DNA of 50,775 nucleotides, taken from Glycomyces sp. YM15 (GTDB taxonomy: Bacteria > Actinomycetota > Actinomycetes > Mycobacteriales > Micromonosporaceae). The notes under the pieces were generated by a model. That model searched no databases. It was given only the letters and a program-made list of their open reading frames with translations, and was not told where the DNA came from. The stretch's first letter is position 1, and each line of letters opens with the position of its first letter. Of the stretch, positions 8,091-15,993 are shown in pieces. The stretch is taken from contig NZ_JAERMK010000028.1 of the NCBI RefSeq assembly GCF_016918015.1, positions 1 through 50,775 on the forward strand. The letters are read 5' to 3'. Both the position numbers and the translations under genes were made by a program.

Positions 8091-9329
8091 TCAGTTCAGG
8101 GCGCCGACCTCCTCGGCGAGTCGGCGCAGGTCTTGGGCGGGTTCGCCTTTGGTGCGGTGCAGGATCTGGTCGATGAGCTCGATCGCGACCGGGCGGCAGC
8201 GCACCTCGGCCGGGGCGTGGCGGTCGGCCGTCACGAGGTGGCGACTGGCCCGTTCCATGTCCCCCACCTGGACGCATGCGCGCGTCATGTCGAGGTGGTG
8301 GTGCGCGCGCCGCTCGGCCACGAGGTCGGCCAGCGCGGCCGGCGGGATGCGGTCGTGGACGGCGAGGGCGTCGCCGCCTTCGCCGAGTTCGACGAACGCG
8401 GCGGCGCGGTGGAGCATGACGTTGGTCGGCCCGAAGGACGTGTAGTAGTAGTTGGCGTCGCGGCCGAGGATGTTGGCGGCGCGGGAGGCGCTGTCGAGCA
8501 GGTCGCCGCTGGTGGTGCCGTCACCGGCGAGGGCGGCGGCCATGGCGCCTTGGAGGAGGAGCGCGCCGTAGACGCTGATCTCGGCGGGACTGGAGGTCTC
8601 GCCGCCGGTCTCGGAGATGAGGCCGTAGGCGACTTGGACGTTGAGGTCGAGCGCGGCCTGGTGGCGTCCGAGTGCTCTGAGCGCGTTGGCGACTCGGGTG
8701 GTGGCGATGCCGGCGAGGAGCGGGTCGTTGCCGCGGTTGGCGGCTGAGATGGCGCGGTCGGCGGCGAGCCAGGCGAGTTGGGCCTCGCCGAGTTTGCGCA
8801 GGACCGTGGAGGCGATCTGGTACACCTGCGTCATGAGTTCGGCGGCGTCGGCGCTGCTGCCGCCGACGGGCCGGTCCTCGGCGACGGGCGTGTCGCGCAG
8901 GAGTTGGATGAGCGAGCGGGCGACGACGGGGTAGTGGCCTTTCTCGAAGGCGAGCCAGCAGTAGTTGACCGATCCGCGGAGTTCGGGGATCGGGGTGGAT
9001 TCGATCGGGGCGGCTTCGAGGAAGCGGCCGAGGCGTTCGTAGCGTTCGAGGGATTGGCGGATGGATTCGACTTCGACCTGGTCGAGGCAGCCGCCGAGGC
9101 CGGGGCGCCGTTTGGGTTCGCGGCCGAGCAGCTGCCCGGCGTCGATGCTGAGGGCTTCGGCGAGTTCGGTGATGACCGAGTACTTGTCGAGGCGGCGGAC
9201 GCCGCGTTCGATCTTGTCGACCCAGCTCTTGGACTTGCCGATGCGATCGGCGAAGACCTGCTGGGACATGCCTCGGCGTTGTCGCCAATAGGCGACGCGC
9301 CGTCCCATCGGTTGCGTTTCGGACTCCAT
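8091..9329 (-). CDS. XRE-family transcriptional regulator with TPR-like C-terminus
   Basis: A 412-aa protein with an N-terminal lambda-repressor-type helix-turn-helix (about residues 8-60, including MSQQVFADRIGKSKSWVDKIE) followed by an alpha-helical, Ala/Leu-rich region resembling tetratricopeptide repeats. This architecture is common in actinomycete regulators, often paired with a small DUF397 protein, but none is recognisable here. Start ATG 9329 is preferred because GGTGGGG lies 6 nt upstream; GTG 9341 is possible. The minus-strand sequence TATATA at about 9351-9346 would place a transcript start very close by. Targets and ligand are unknown. Confidence 0.8.
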   Translation of the reverse strand: MESETQPMGRRVAYWRQRRGMSQQVFADRIGKSKSWVDKIERGVRRLDKYSVITELAEALSIDAGQLLGREPKRRPGLGGCLDQVEVESIRQSLERYERLGRFLEAAPIESTPIPELRGSVNYCWLAFEKGHYPVVARSLIQLLRDTPVAEDRPVGGSSADAAELMTQVYQIASTVLRKLGEAQLAWLAADRAISAANRGNDPLLAGIATTRVANALRALGRHQAALDLNVQVAYGLISETGGETSSPAEISVYGALLLQGAMAAALAGDGTTSGDLLDSASRAANILGRDANYYYTSFGPTNVMLHRAAAFVELGEGGDALAVHDRIPPAALADLVAERRAHHHLDMTRACVQVGDMERASRHLVTADRHAPAEVRCRPVAIELIDQILHRTKGEPAQDLRRLAEEVGALN

Positions 9330-9453
9330 GTCAGACCCCACCGTCTATATAGGAGTTGGTTTGCGGATACAGGTTGCGTCGTGCGGTGTTCGGTTGCGGC
9401 GGCCGTTCCTCCGGCCATGAGTCACGGCCGCCTCGTCGGGGCGCCGGCGGTTG

Positions 9454-9714
9454 TCAGCTGTGCTCGGTTGTCTTGACCCGCACGGGTCCGGTGTCCTTTG
9501 GGGCGCAGCCCTTCGGTGACTCCGGGAGTTTGTCGCCTTGGCGTTCCGACATGAACTGTTTACCGTCTTTTCCCTTCCGGCACAACGGCCGCCAGCTGCC
9601 AATATCACGCTGTGCTTGAAGCCGCTTACAGTGTTGCTCGGCCGCGGCGGCGGATAGCCGGTTATCAGGGGTTATGCCGGGTTTCGGTCGCCCGTTCGCG
9701 GGAAATCTGCACAT
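9454..9714 (-). CDS. Doubtful small ORF, 86 aa, Lys/Arg-rich
   Basis: An open frame of 86 codons ahead of the XRE gene on the same strand. The product is basic with several Cys and recognisable codon structure only in its 3' half (LCRKGKDGKQF onwards). It has no family resemblance and no clear ribosome-binding site. One sampled 60-base line here is about 60% G+C, lower than the flanks. It may be a real accessory gene or chance. The rest of 9342-9754 shows nothing I can call beyond the XRE promoter and the palindrome at its right end. Confidence 0.22.
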   Translation of the reverse strand: MCRFPANGRPKPGITPDNRLSAAAAEQHCKRLQAQRDIGSWRPLCRKGKDGKQFMSERQGDKLPESPKGCAPKDTGPVRVKTTEHS

Positions 9715-9742
9715 GCAACGTGTCGATTCAAGAGCCTGGATC

Positions 9743-9766
9743 GTTGTGTCAGATATGAGACACAAC
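9743..9766. promoter_or_regulatory. Operator-like palindrome over the start of the small membrane protein
   Basis: GTTGTGTC (9743-9750) and GACACAAC (9759-9766) form a perfect 8-bp inverted repeat around an 8-bp AT-rich centre that contains the ATG at 9755. This is a typical size and symmetry for a dimeric repressor site. The nearby XRE or an unlinked TetR/GntR-type protein could bind it. Occupancy would block both transcription and translation start. Confidence 0.5.
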
Positions 9767-10012
9767 CGAGTCGTCGCGCGTCGCGAACATCGACGCGCCT
9801 TCCGCAGGGCCTTCTTGACGGCCGCCATCGCCACCGCGGCGGCATCCGCGCTGGGCTACGCGATCGCGTTCTCGCCACTCGCCGGGTGGGCGACGATGGG
9901 CGTCGCCGCGGCGCTGACCGCGACCCTCTGGGTGGAGTCGCGCAGCGGCCGGACCGCCTCGGCGCCGCCGGTCACCACCGTCGCCTTCCTCGGTCAGCAG
10001 GGCGACGACTGA
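9755..10012 (+). CDS. Small two-helix membrane protein, unknown function
   Basis: An 85-aa product beginning MRHNRVVARREHRRAF: a strongly basic N-terminus, two hydrophobic helices (about 18-36 and 45-62) and a short polar tail. It is not assignable to a family. Codon use in the second half matches neighbouring genes. The ATG at 9755 is embedded in a perfect inverted repeat and has no Shine-Dalgarno. The 3' end overlaps the convergent phosphatase gene by 19 bp. Confidence 0.5.
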   Translation: MRHNRVVARREHRRAFRRAFLTAAIATAAASALGYAIAFSPLAGWATMGVAAALTATLWVESRSGRTASAPPVTTVAFLGQQGDD

Positions 10013-10902
10013 GCGCGGCCCGCTGCCGGCACCGCGCTCCCCCGAAAGGCCCGGCGCACGGACAGCGGCGGCCGCTCCACCAGGCGGCCGCCGCATCGCC
10101 GTTCAGATAAGCCGAGGCGGACCACCAGGCACTTGCCGCCCTGGTAGACGCCGCCGTCGACGTTGAGCACCAGTCCGTCGCAGTAGCGGCGGGCCTGTGT
10201 GACCTGGCCCGGCTCCAGCTCGGTCGTGTCGGGGATCGTCGAGTGGCCGTGCACGAGTTCCTCGCCGCCGAACGAGCGGAGCATCCCCCGCACCCGCGCG
10301 GGACCGTCGGGGCCCATGAACTCGTGGCGGCGGGTCAGCTCCCGGAACAGCTGCCACCACTCCTCCGGCTCGTCGCCGGCCATGATCGTGCGGACGGCCG
10401 AGTTCACGGCCTCCTCGCTGCGGCCGTAGCCGAGGTACGACTCGGTGTCGGCGTGCACGAGGAGGGCGTCGCCCGCGACGTGGAGCACGCGCCGGGTCTC
10501 GAGCCACTTCACCTCGTCGTCGGTGAGGTCGCCGAGCTCGTCCTCGAAGCCGCCGTTGAGGACCCACCAGTGCAGGAACTGGCGGTCGTGGCCGTCGACG
10601 TCGGTGAAGGACGCGGCGCCGAAGCGGCGCGAGCCGAGCAGCAGCACCTCGTGGTTGCCGATGAGCGTGTCCACGTGCCCGCCCTCGGCCGCGGCCTGCC
10701 CGGCGAGTCCGCGCAGCAGCCGCACGACGGCCACACCCTCCTCGCCGCGGTCGAACAGGTCGCCGAGAATCCACAGGCGAGCGTCGCCGCCCGTCCATTT
10801 CGCCTTCTCGTCCACCAGTCCGCGATCTCGCAGCGACTCGACGAGCGCGTCGTAATGGCCATGGATGTCGCTGGCCACGAACAGCGGACTGGTTTCAGAC
10901 AT
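9994..10902 (-). CDS. Calcineurin-like (PPP-type) metallophosphoesterase
   Basis: A 302-aa cytoplasmic phosphatase with the complete PPP signature: DIHGH (12-16), GDLFDRG (47-53), GNHE (82-85), a HAD motif and a late HGHS. This set is shared by bacterial Ser/Thr protein phosphatases and ApaH-like diadenosine polyphosphatases, so the substrate cannot be fixed. ATG 10902 is chosen because TAATAT lies exactly 7 nt upstream without a Shine-Dalgarno; the open frame upstream of it is GC-rich readthrough. The last 30 codons run through an inverted repeat (10067-10092) and overlap the convergent small ORF. Confidence 0.85.
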   Translation of the reverse strand: MSETSPLFVASDIHGHYDALVESLRDRGLVDEKAKWTGGDARLWILGDLFDRGEEGVAVVRLLRGLAGQAAAEGGHVDTLIGNHEVLLLGSRRFGAASFTDVDGHDRQFLHWWVLNGGFEDELGDLTDDEVKWLETRRVLHVAGDALLVHADTESYLGYGRSEEAVNSAVRTIMAGDEPEEWWQLFRELTRRHEFMGPDGPARVRGMLRSFGGEELVHGHSTIPDTTELEPGQVTQARRYCDGLVLNVDGGVYQGGKCLVVRLGLSERRCGGRLVERPPLSVRRAFRGSAVPAAGRAQSSPC

Positions 10903-10909
10903 GGGCTCG

Positions 10910-10915
10910 ATATTA
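10910..10915 (-). promoter_or_regulatory. -10 element of the phosphatase gene, leaderless
   Basis: TAATAT at 10915-10910 on the minus strand, 7 nt before ATG 10902, identical in sequence and spacing to the element at 4502-4507. Confidence 0.5.
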
Positions 10916-11128
10916 ATGCGGCGCGGACCCTGGCGGTGAAGTTGTGGGCCGCCGTCTTCTCCGGCCGCACCGTCCGCGGGCCGCAACCCGCATTGCGCTT
11001 GCCGACCGGCAAGGGCCCGGAATAGGATTCGGCCACCGCCACTATCCGCCGGACCGTGGGCGCGTCCGCCCGCGGGCCGCCGCCCGCCGCTGTCGCCAGC
11101 GCCGGTCCGAACGCAGCGAGGAGCCTCC

Positions 11129-13168
11129 GTGACCGAGAACCCGTTCCTGTCCCCCTCTGACCTTCCCTACCAGCTCCCGCCGTTCGCGGCGGTCGCGACC
11201 GAGCACTACCTGCCCGCGTTCGAGCAGGGCATGGCCGAGCAGCTCAAGGCCGTCGACGCGATCGCCACGAACACCGAGGAGCCGACCTTCGCGAACACGG
11301 TCGTGGCGCTGGAGCGGTCCGGTCTCGGCACGCTCAAGCGGGTCTCCCTGGTGTTCTTCAACAAGCTGTCCTCGGACACCGACGACGGCCTGAACGCGAT
11401 CGAGTCCGAGATCAGCCCCAAGCTCGCCGCGCACGCGGACAAGATCCTGCTCAACGCGGCGCTGTTCGCGCGCATCGAGGCGCTCTGGGAGCAGCGCGAG
11501 CGGCTGGGCCTCGACGAGCAGGACGAGCGGCTGCTGGAGCGGTACCGGACCGAGTTCGTGCGCGGCGGCGCCGCCCTCGACGCGGCCGGCAAGGAGCGGC
11601 TCTCGGCGATCAACACCGAGCTGGCCGAGCTCGCCTCCAAGTTCAACCAGCAGATCCTCAACGACATCAACGACGCGGCCGTGCACGTCACCGACCGCGC
11701 CGAGCTCGACGGGCTCGGCGAGGACCAGATCGGCGCCGCCGAGGCCGCCGCCAAGGAGCGCGGCCTCGACGGCTGGCTCATCACGCAGTCGAACTTCTCG
11801 CGCCACCCGCTCTTGGAGGACCTGAAGGACCGGGGGCTGCGGGAGCGGCTGTACAAGGCCACGATCGGGCGCGGCGCCGGGAACGCCGAGACGCTGCTGC
11901 GGATGGTGCGCCTGCGCGCCGAGAAGGCGCGGCTGCTCGGCTTCGAGCACTTCGCCGCGTACATCGCCGCGGACCAGACCGCCGGGAACGCCGGGATCAT
12001 CGGCGAGCGCCTCGCCGGGCTCGCCGAGGCGTCGGTGCGCAACGCCCGCCGCGAGGCGGCCGAGCTCCAGGCCGTGATCGACGGCGACGGCGGCGGCTTC
12101 CAGCTCGCCGCGTGGGACTGGTCGTTCTACGCCAAGCAGGTGCGCCAGGCCAAGTACGGCTTCGACGCCGAAGCGCTCAAGCCGTACCTCGAACTCGAGC
12201 GCGTGCTCGTCGACGGCGTCTTCTACGCCGCGGAGCAGGAGTTCGGCCTCACCTTCGAGAAGCGGGAGGACCTGGCCGGGTACCACCCCGAGGCCACGGT
12301 GTGGGAGGTCTTCGACGACGGCGAGCCGCTGGGCCTGTTCGTGGGCGACTTCTTCACGCGCGACTCGAAGAAGGGCGGCGCGTGGATGAACCCGCTCGTC
12401 GTCCAGTCCGACCTCACGGGCGACAAGCCGGTGGTGGTCAACAACCTCAACGTCGTCAAGCCCCCTGAGGGGCAGCCCGCGCTCGTCACGGTCGACAACG
12501 TGACGACCCTGTTCCACGAGTTCGGGCACGCCCTCCACGGACTGCTCTCGGCGTGCCGCTACCCGAAGACCTCGATGACCTCGACGCCGCGCGACTTCGT
12601 CGAGTACCCGTCGCAGGTCAACGAGATGTGGGAGGACTGGCCGGAGGTCGTCCAGCACTACGCGCGCCACCATGAGACCGGCGAGCCCGCCCCCGCCGAG
12701 TTGATCGCGCAGTGGAAGGCCGCCGGGAAGTTCGGCGAGGGCTTCGCGTCCACCGAGTACCTCGGCGCGGCGCTGCTCGACCAGGCCTGGCACCGGCTCA
12801 CCCCCGAGGAGGTGCCGGACGGCGGCGGCGACGCGCACGCGGTCGTGGAGGCCTTCGAGCGCAAGGCCCTCGAGGACGCCGGGATCTACATGCCCGAGAT
12901 CGCGCCGCGCTACCGCTCGGGCTACTTCGCGCACATCTCGATCGGCTACGCCGCCGGGTACTACTCGTACATCTGGTCGGAGATCCTCGACGCCGACACG
13001 GTGGAGTGGTTCAAGGAGAACGGCGGCCTCACCCGCGAGAACGGCGACCACTTCCGCGCCACCCTGCTCAGCAAGGGCGGTTCGATCGACCCGATGGAGT
13101 CCTACCGCCGCTTCCGCGGCCGCGACGCCGAGATCGACCCGCTGCTGGAACGCCGCGGACTGAAATAG
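11129..13168 (+). CDS. M3 family oligopeptidase (oligopeptidase A/Dcp type)
   Basis: A cytoplasmic zinc metallopeptidase of 679 aa, the normal length for the M3A group that degrades short peptides and cleaved signal peptides. The thermolysin-type motif HEFGH is at 463-467 and the third zinc ligand is Glu at about 492 (EYPSQ). The C-terminal substrate-binding region contains the family's HISIGYAAGYYSY stretch. Start GTG 11129 is supported by GCGAGGAG at 11117-11124. It has no signal peptide and is a single-gene unit ended by a strong hairpin. Confidence 0.95.
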   Translation: MTENPFLSPSDLPYQLPPFAAVATEHYLPAFEQGMAEQLKAVDAIATNTEEPTFANTVVALERSGLGTLKRVSLVFFNKLSSDTDDGLNAIESEISPKLAAHADKILLNAALFARIEALWEQRERLGLDEQDERLLERYRTEFVRGGAALDAAGKERLSAINTELAELASKFNQQILNDINDAAVHVTDRAELDGLGEDQIGAAEAAAKERGLDGWLITQSNFSRHPLLEDLKDRGLRERLYKATIGRGAGNAETLLRMVRLRAEKARLLGFEHFAAYIAADQTAGNAGIIGERLAGLAEASVRNARREAAELQAVIDGDGGGFQLAAWDWSFYAKQVRQAKYGFDAEALKPYLELERVLVDGVFYAAEQEFGLTFEKREDLAGYHPEATVWEVFDDGEPLGLFVGDFFTRDSKKGGAWMNPLVVQSDLTGDKPVVVNNLNVVKPPEGQPALVTVDNVTTLFHEFGHALHGLLSACRYPKTSMTSTPRDFVEYPSQVNEMWEDWPEVVQHYARHHETGEPAPAELIAQWKAAGKFGEGFASTEYLGAALLDQAWHRLTPEEVPDGGGDAHAVVEAFERKALEDAGIYMPEIAPRYRSGYFAHISIGYAAGYYSYIWSEILDADTVEWFKENGGLTRENGDHFRATLLSKGGSIDPMESYRRFRGRDAEIDPLLERRGLK

Positions 13169-13178
13169 GCGAGACGCG

Positions 13179-13212
13179 GATCGGGCCCGGAGCAACGGCT
13201 CCGGGCCCGATC
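13179..13212 (+). terminator. Terminator of the M3 peptidase gene
   Basis: A perfect 15-bp stem, GATCGGGCCCGGAGC (13179-13193) with complement at 13198-13212, and a 4-nt AACG loop, 11 bp past the stop codon. It lacks a U-run, as is usual in such GC-rich genomes. Confidence 0.8.
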
Positions 13213-13285
13213 GCATATCCGGGCTCGGTTGTCGACGCTCGCGCGGGGTCCGACACGACCCGTTCCGCGAGGAGCGTCCGAGTCC

Positions 13286-15007
13286 CTACAGCGCCATCGC
13301 CTTCTCCCACGGCGAGGGCACCGGGAAGTACGACTCGAGGAAGCGCCGCATCATCGCCGAGCGCTCGTCCGCCAGGTCCTCGGGGAGCCCTGCGTCGTTG
13401 ATGCAGAACGTGTCCCGGTCGCGCCGCTCCAGCAGCAGCTCCAACCGCTCGGCCACGTCGGGCATCCCCAGCTCCACGTACGCGTCCTGGGCCTCGCCCG
13501 GCACCGCGCGGCCGGTGAAGGACGCGTAGTAGTGCTGCAGGGTCACCGTCGAGACGTCGGTGACGTTCCGGAACGCGCTGCGGGCCGTGCGCGTCAGGTC
13601 CTCCGCGAACTCCTTCTCGACCTCGGCGAGCACGCTGCGCTGCAGCGGGTACGGCACGTGCTTCATCATCCGCGAGATGGTCCGCCCGAAGGCCCGTTCC
13701 AGGAGCGCCCGGTCGTTCTTGAACGCCGCGTTCGGCGGCGAGTCGGCCGTGCTCACCGGGTCCATCCCGATGAACGTCTGCGCCGGGAAGAACCGCGCGA
13801 TCCCGCTCGGCTCGAAGAACAGGCGCGGGTCGAGCGGCTTCCCGACGAACATGTCGTCGTTGAAGTACAGGAAGTGCTCCGAGAGCCCCTCGATCCGGTG
13901 CAGCTGCGTCTCGATCGCGTGCGAATTGAAGGTGGGCAGGCAGTCCGGGTCGTCGAAAAGGTCGCGGTGGTCCACCACGGTGATCCCCGGGGCGTCCGCG
14001 TCGAGCCAGTGCGGGCGCTGCCGGTCGGTCACCAGGTACACGTGGCGCACCCACGGCGCGTTCAAGTGCAGGGACCGCAGCGAGAACCGCAGCTCCTCGC
14101 GGTCGTGGAAGCGGGCCGCGTTCGCCGACTCGGCGTGGTAGGGCGACTGGTCGGCCTCGGCGCGGCGGCGCAGCCACGCGTGGTCCGCGCCGTCCACCCA
14201 CGTGTAGACCACGTCGATCGGGAAGTCCACCAAGTCGAGTCCGGGGCGCGAGAACTCCGGGCGGGTCGACACGTGCGGCATGCCCGCGCGCGGCCCGGCC
14301 GCCAGCGCCGTGAAGAGGCGCCCGGGGGCGGTGACCCGGGCGCCGTCGTCGCGGACGACGGGACAGATGCGGTTGTGCCTGGGGGCCAAGAGGTGTCCGT
14401 CGTCGGTGGGCGTCCAGAACTCGACGTCGCAGCCGTAGTCGGCGCCGAAGAGGAGTTCGCGGAGGGCGTCGGTCCAGAGCCAGGAGGCGCGGACCATCGG
14501 CACGTCGCCCATGTCGGCGCGGCGGGCCCACTGGGGACGGTCGAGGCCGAGCTCGGATTCGCGGAAGGCCGGTTCGGGCGCGGCGAGGCGCCCGCCGGTG
14601 GAGTCGCAGAGCATGGCGAGGGCGGTGAGGACGCGCTGGCGGTCGGCGGCGCTGACGGCGAGCACCGGCCTGGTCAGGCTGAAGCCGGGCACGGCGAAGG
14701 AGTCGATGCCGGCGGCGGTGAGGATCGCGGTGACGATCTCGAGGTTGCGGCGCCAGACTTCGAGCGGCGTGGGTTCGGCGAGCGTGTAGGCCGGGCGGAT
14801 CTCGCCCTGGTGGAGGAGATGGGCGGCGGTGAGGTCGGAGAAGTAGCCGTACGGTTCGGTGACTTCGGTGCGGGCCTTGGCGCTCGGTCGCGCCGGCGCG
14901 CTGTGCGGTTCCATGGGCCGGGGGTCGGTGAGTTCCACCGCTTCGTGAAGCGGGGGGATGCGTTCTGCCGCTCGGGTTGCGATGCGACGGTCATTGTCTG
15001 CGAACAA
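13286..15007 (-). CDS. Stealth family phosphotransferase
   Basis: A 573-aa protein of the Stealth family, which includes bacterial capsule hexose-1-phosphate transferases and the catalytic core of human GlcNAc-1-phosphotransferase. CR1 (IDVVYTWVDG) is near residue 264 and CR2 (from RFHDREELRFSLRSL) near 300. These are followed by the FLYFNDDMFVG segment, a CR3-like KHVPYPLQRSVL and a CR4-like FCINDAG near the end. The variable N-terminus has no obvious signal. Start TTG 15007 is chosen because AGGAGG lies 6 nt upstream; no in-frame ATG has such a site. The likely role is transfer of a sugar phosphate onto a cell-surface polymer. No capsule genes flank it. Confidence 0.9.
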   Translation of the reverse strand: MFADNDRRIATRAAERIPPLHEAVELTDPRPMEPHSAPARPSAKARTEVTEPYGYFSDLTAAHLLHQGEIRPAYTLAEPTPLEVWRRNLEIVTAILTAAGIDSFAVPGFSLTRPVLAVSAADRQRVLTALAMLCDSTGGRLAAPEPAFRESELGLDRPQWARRADMGDVPMVRASWLWTDALRELLFGADYGCDVEFWTPTDDGHLLAPRHNRICPVVRDDGARVTAPGRLFTALAAGPRAGMPHVSTRPEFSRPGLDLVDFPIDVVYTWVDGADHAWLRRRAEADQSPYHAESANAARFHDREELRFSLRSLHLNAPWVRHVYLVTDRQRPHWLDADAPGITVVDHRDLFDDPDCLPTFNSHAIETQLHRIEGLSEHFLYFNDDMFVGKPLDPRLFFEPSGIARFFPAQTFIGMDPVSTADSPPNAAFKNDRALLERAFGRTISRMMKHVPYPLQRSVLAEVEKEFAEDLTRTARSAFRNVTDVSTVTLQHYYASFTGRAVPGEAQDAYVELGMPDVAERLELLLERRDRDTFCINDAGLPEDLADERSAMMRRFLESYFPVPSPWEKAMAL

Positions 15008-15195
15008 TCGACACCTCCTGACACTCACGGCTTTCGCCGTTCCGGGGTGGACCGGGGCTTGGGACCGGCGGGCGCGGGCAGGTCGTCGCTGACCACGCCT
15101 GAACGCCACGTGGCCGGACATTGACACTGCTACCAACAGTAGGCCACAGGCCGGTGACAGCATCGTGTCAGATTCGCGTCGGGGACGTCAACCGC

Positions 15196-15224
15196 AACGG
15201 GCGCCGCCTGAGGCGACGCCCGTT
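15196..15224 (-). terminator. Terminator of the 2H phosphoesterase gene
   Basis: AACGGGCG-C-CGCC (15196-15208) pairs with GGCG-A-CGCCCGTT (15212-15224) with one internal mismatch and a 3-nt loop, 15 bp past the stop of the minus-strand gene. Confidence 0.65.
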
Positions 15225-15239
15225 CACAGATTGAGTTGC

Positions 15240-15881
15240 CTACTCCCCCAAGGGGATTCGCGCTATGTGTTCCCAGGTGTACGTGGCGGCGTCCTCGGAT
15301 TGGATGACTCGGACGAGATCCACTCCACTGACCGTGATCTCAGTCCTACCCGGGCGAACGTCGCGAAGCTTGTTCTGGATGGCGCCGCGGCGCGGGTCGG
15401 CGTCGACGCCGGCGGAGCGGTAGGACAGCGAAACGTGCCCGGGTCCGCCGCAGGGGCGGCCGTAGTCGCCTTCGACGATCTCGTTCACGGCGTCCACACA
15501 GGCGTTCACGAGGCTCCGGAACGCGGTGTCGGGGAAAGTGTCGAGCATGATCGCGCCGGTCGCGGCGAGCGCCGGGCCGATGGTGAGCGGGAAGGCCTTG
15601 ATCTGGGCGGTCTTCTCGCGGAGGCGGTGGATGAGCTTCTCGCGGGTCGCGTCGTCGATCGCCGCGGCGTCGCATTCGACGGAGGCGACGGTGGCGTGGA
15701 GCCATTCGAGCGGGACGTGCCGGTCGCCCTCGGCCCGGTCGATGACCCCGCGGTAGGACTCGGCGACGGCCTTGACCTGGTCGAGATCGGTCAGGTACAC
15801 GTGGAGTTTGGTCCACCCCTCGGGCCAGCGCTGCCCCGAGTCGGGGGCTTCGGGTCCGGTTCCGGGTGCAGATGTGTTCAC
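15240..15881 (-). CDS. 2H phosphoesterase (2'-5' RNA ligase-like) protein
   Basis: A 213-aa protein with the two H-x-T/S motifs that define the 2H superfamily: HATV at H62/T64 and HVSL at H149/S151. The family includes cyclic phosphodiesterases acting on 2',3'-cyclic nucleotides and RNA ends, and 2'-5' RNA ligases; substrates differ and cannot be read from the motifs. The start is GTG 15881 with only a weak upstream AAGG. It lies downstream of cydC on the same strand but behind a hairpin, so it is probably separately expressed. Confidence 0.78.
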   Translation of the reverse strand: MNTSAPGTGPEAPDSGQRWPEGWTKLHVYLTDLDQVKAVAESYRGVIDRAEGDRHVPLEWLHATVASVECDAAAIDDATREKLIHRLREKTAQIKAFPLTIGPALAATGAIMLDTFPDTAFRSLVNACVDAVNEIVEGDYGRPCGGPGHVSLSYRSAGVDADPRRGAIQNKLRDVRPGRTEITVSGVDLVRVIQSEDAATYTWEHIARIPLGE

Positions 15882-15949
15882 GGCTGCATCAATGCCTTAG
15901 CGCGTTCAAGTGCGGCGGGAGCCCGGGCGGGCGCCGCCGTCGGTCGTTT

Positions 15950-15978
15950 CCACCGGCACTACGTGCGCGTCCCGGTGG
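15950..15978 (-). terminator. Candidate terminator after cydC
   Basis: A 7-bp inverted repeat CCACCGG/CCGGTGG (15950-15956, 15972-15978) with a 15-nt spacer, 16 bp past the cydC stop. It is modest and has no U-run. Confidence 0.4.
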
Positions 15979-15993
15979 CACCGTTCCGGGAGT

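Noticed and set aside
9356..9619. Plus-strand 87-codon ORF upstream of the small membrane protein
   Set aside because: No ribosome-binding site, no codon bias and no family features.
11042..13216. Minus-strand open frame of 724 codons opposite the M3 peptidase
   Set aside because: Composition of a complementary-strand artefact; the peptidase has all catalytic motifs.
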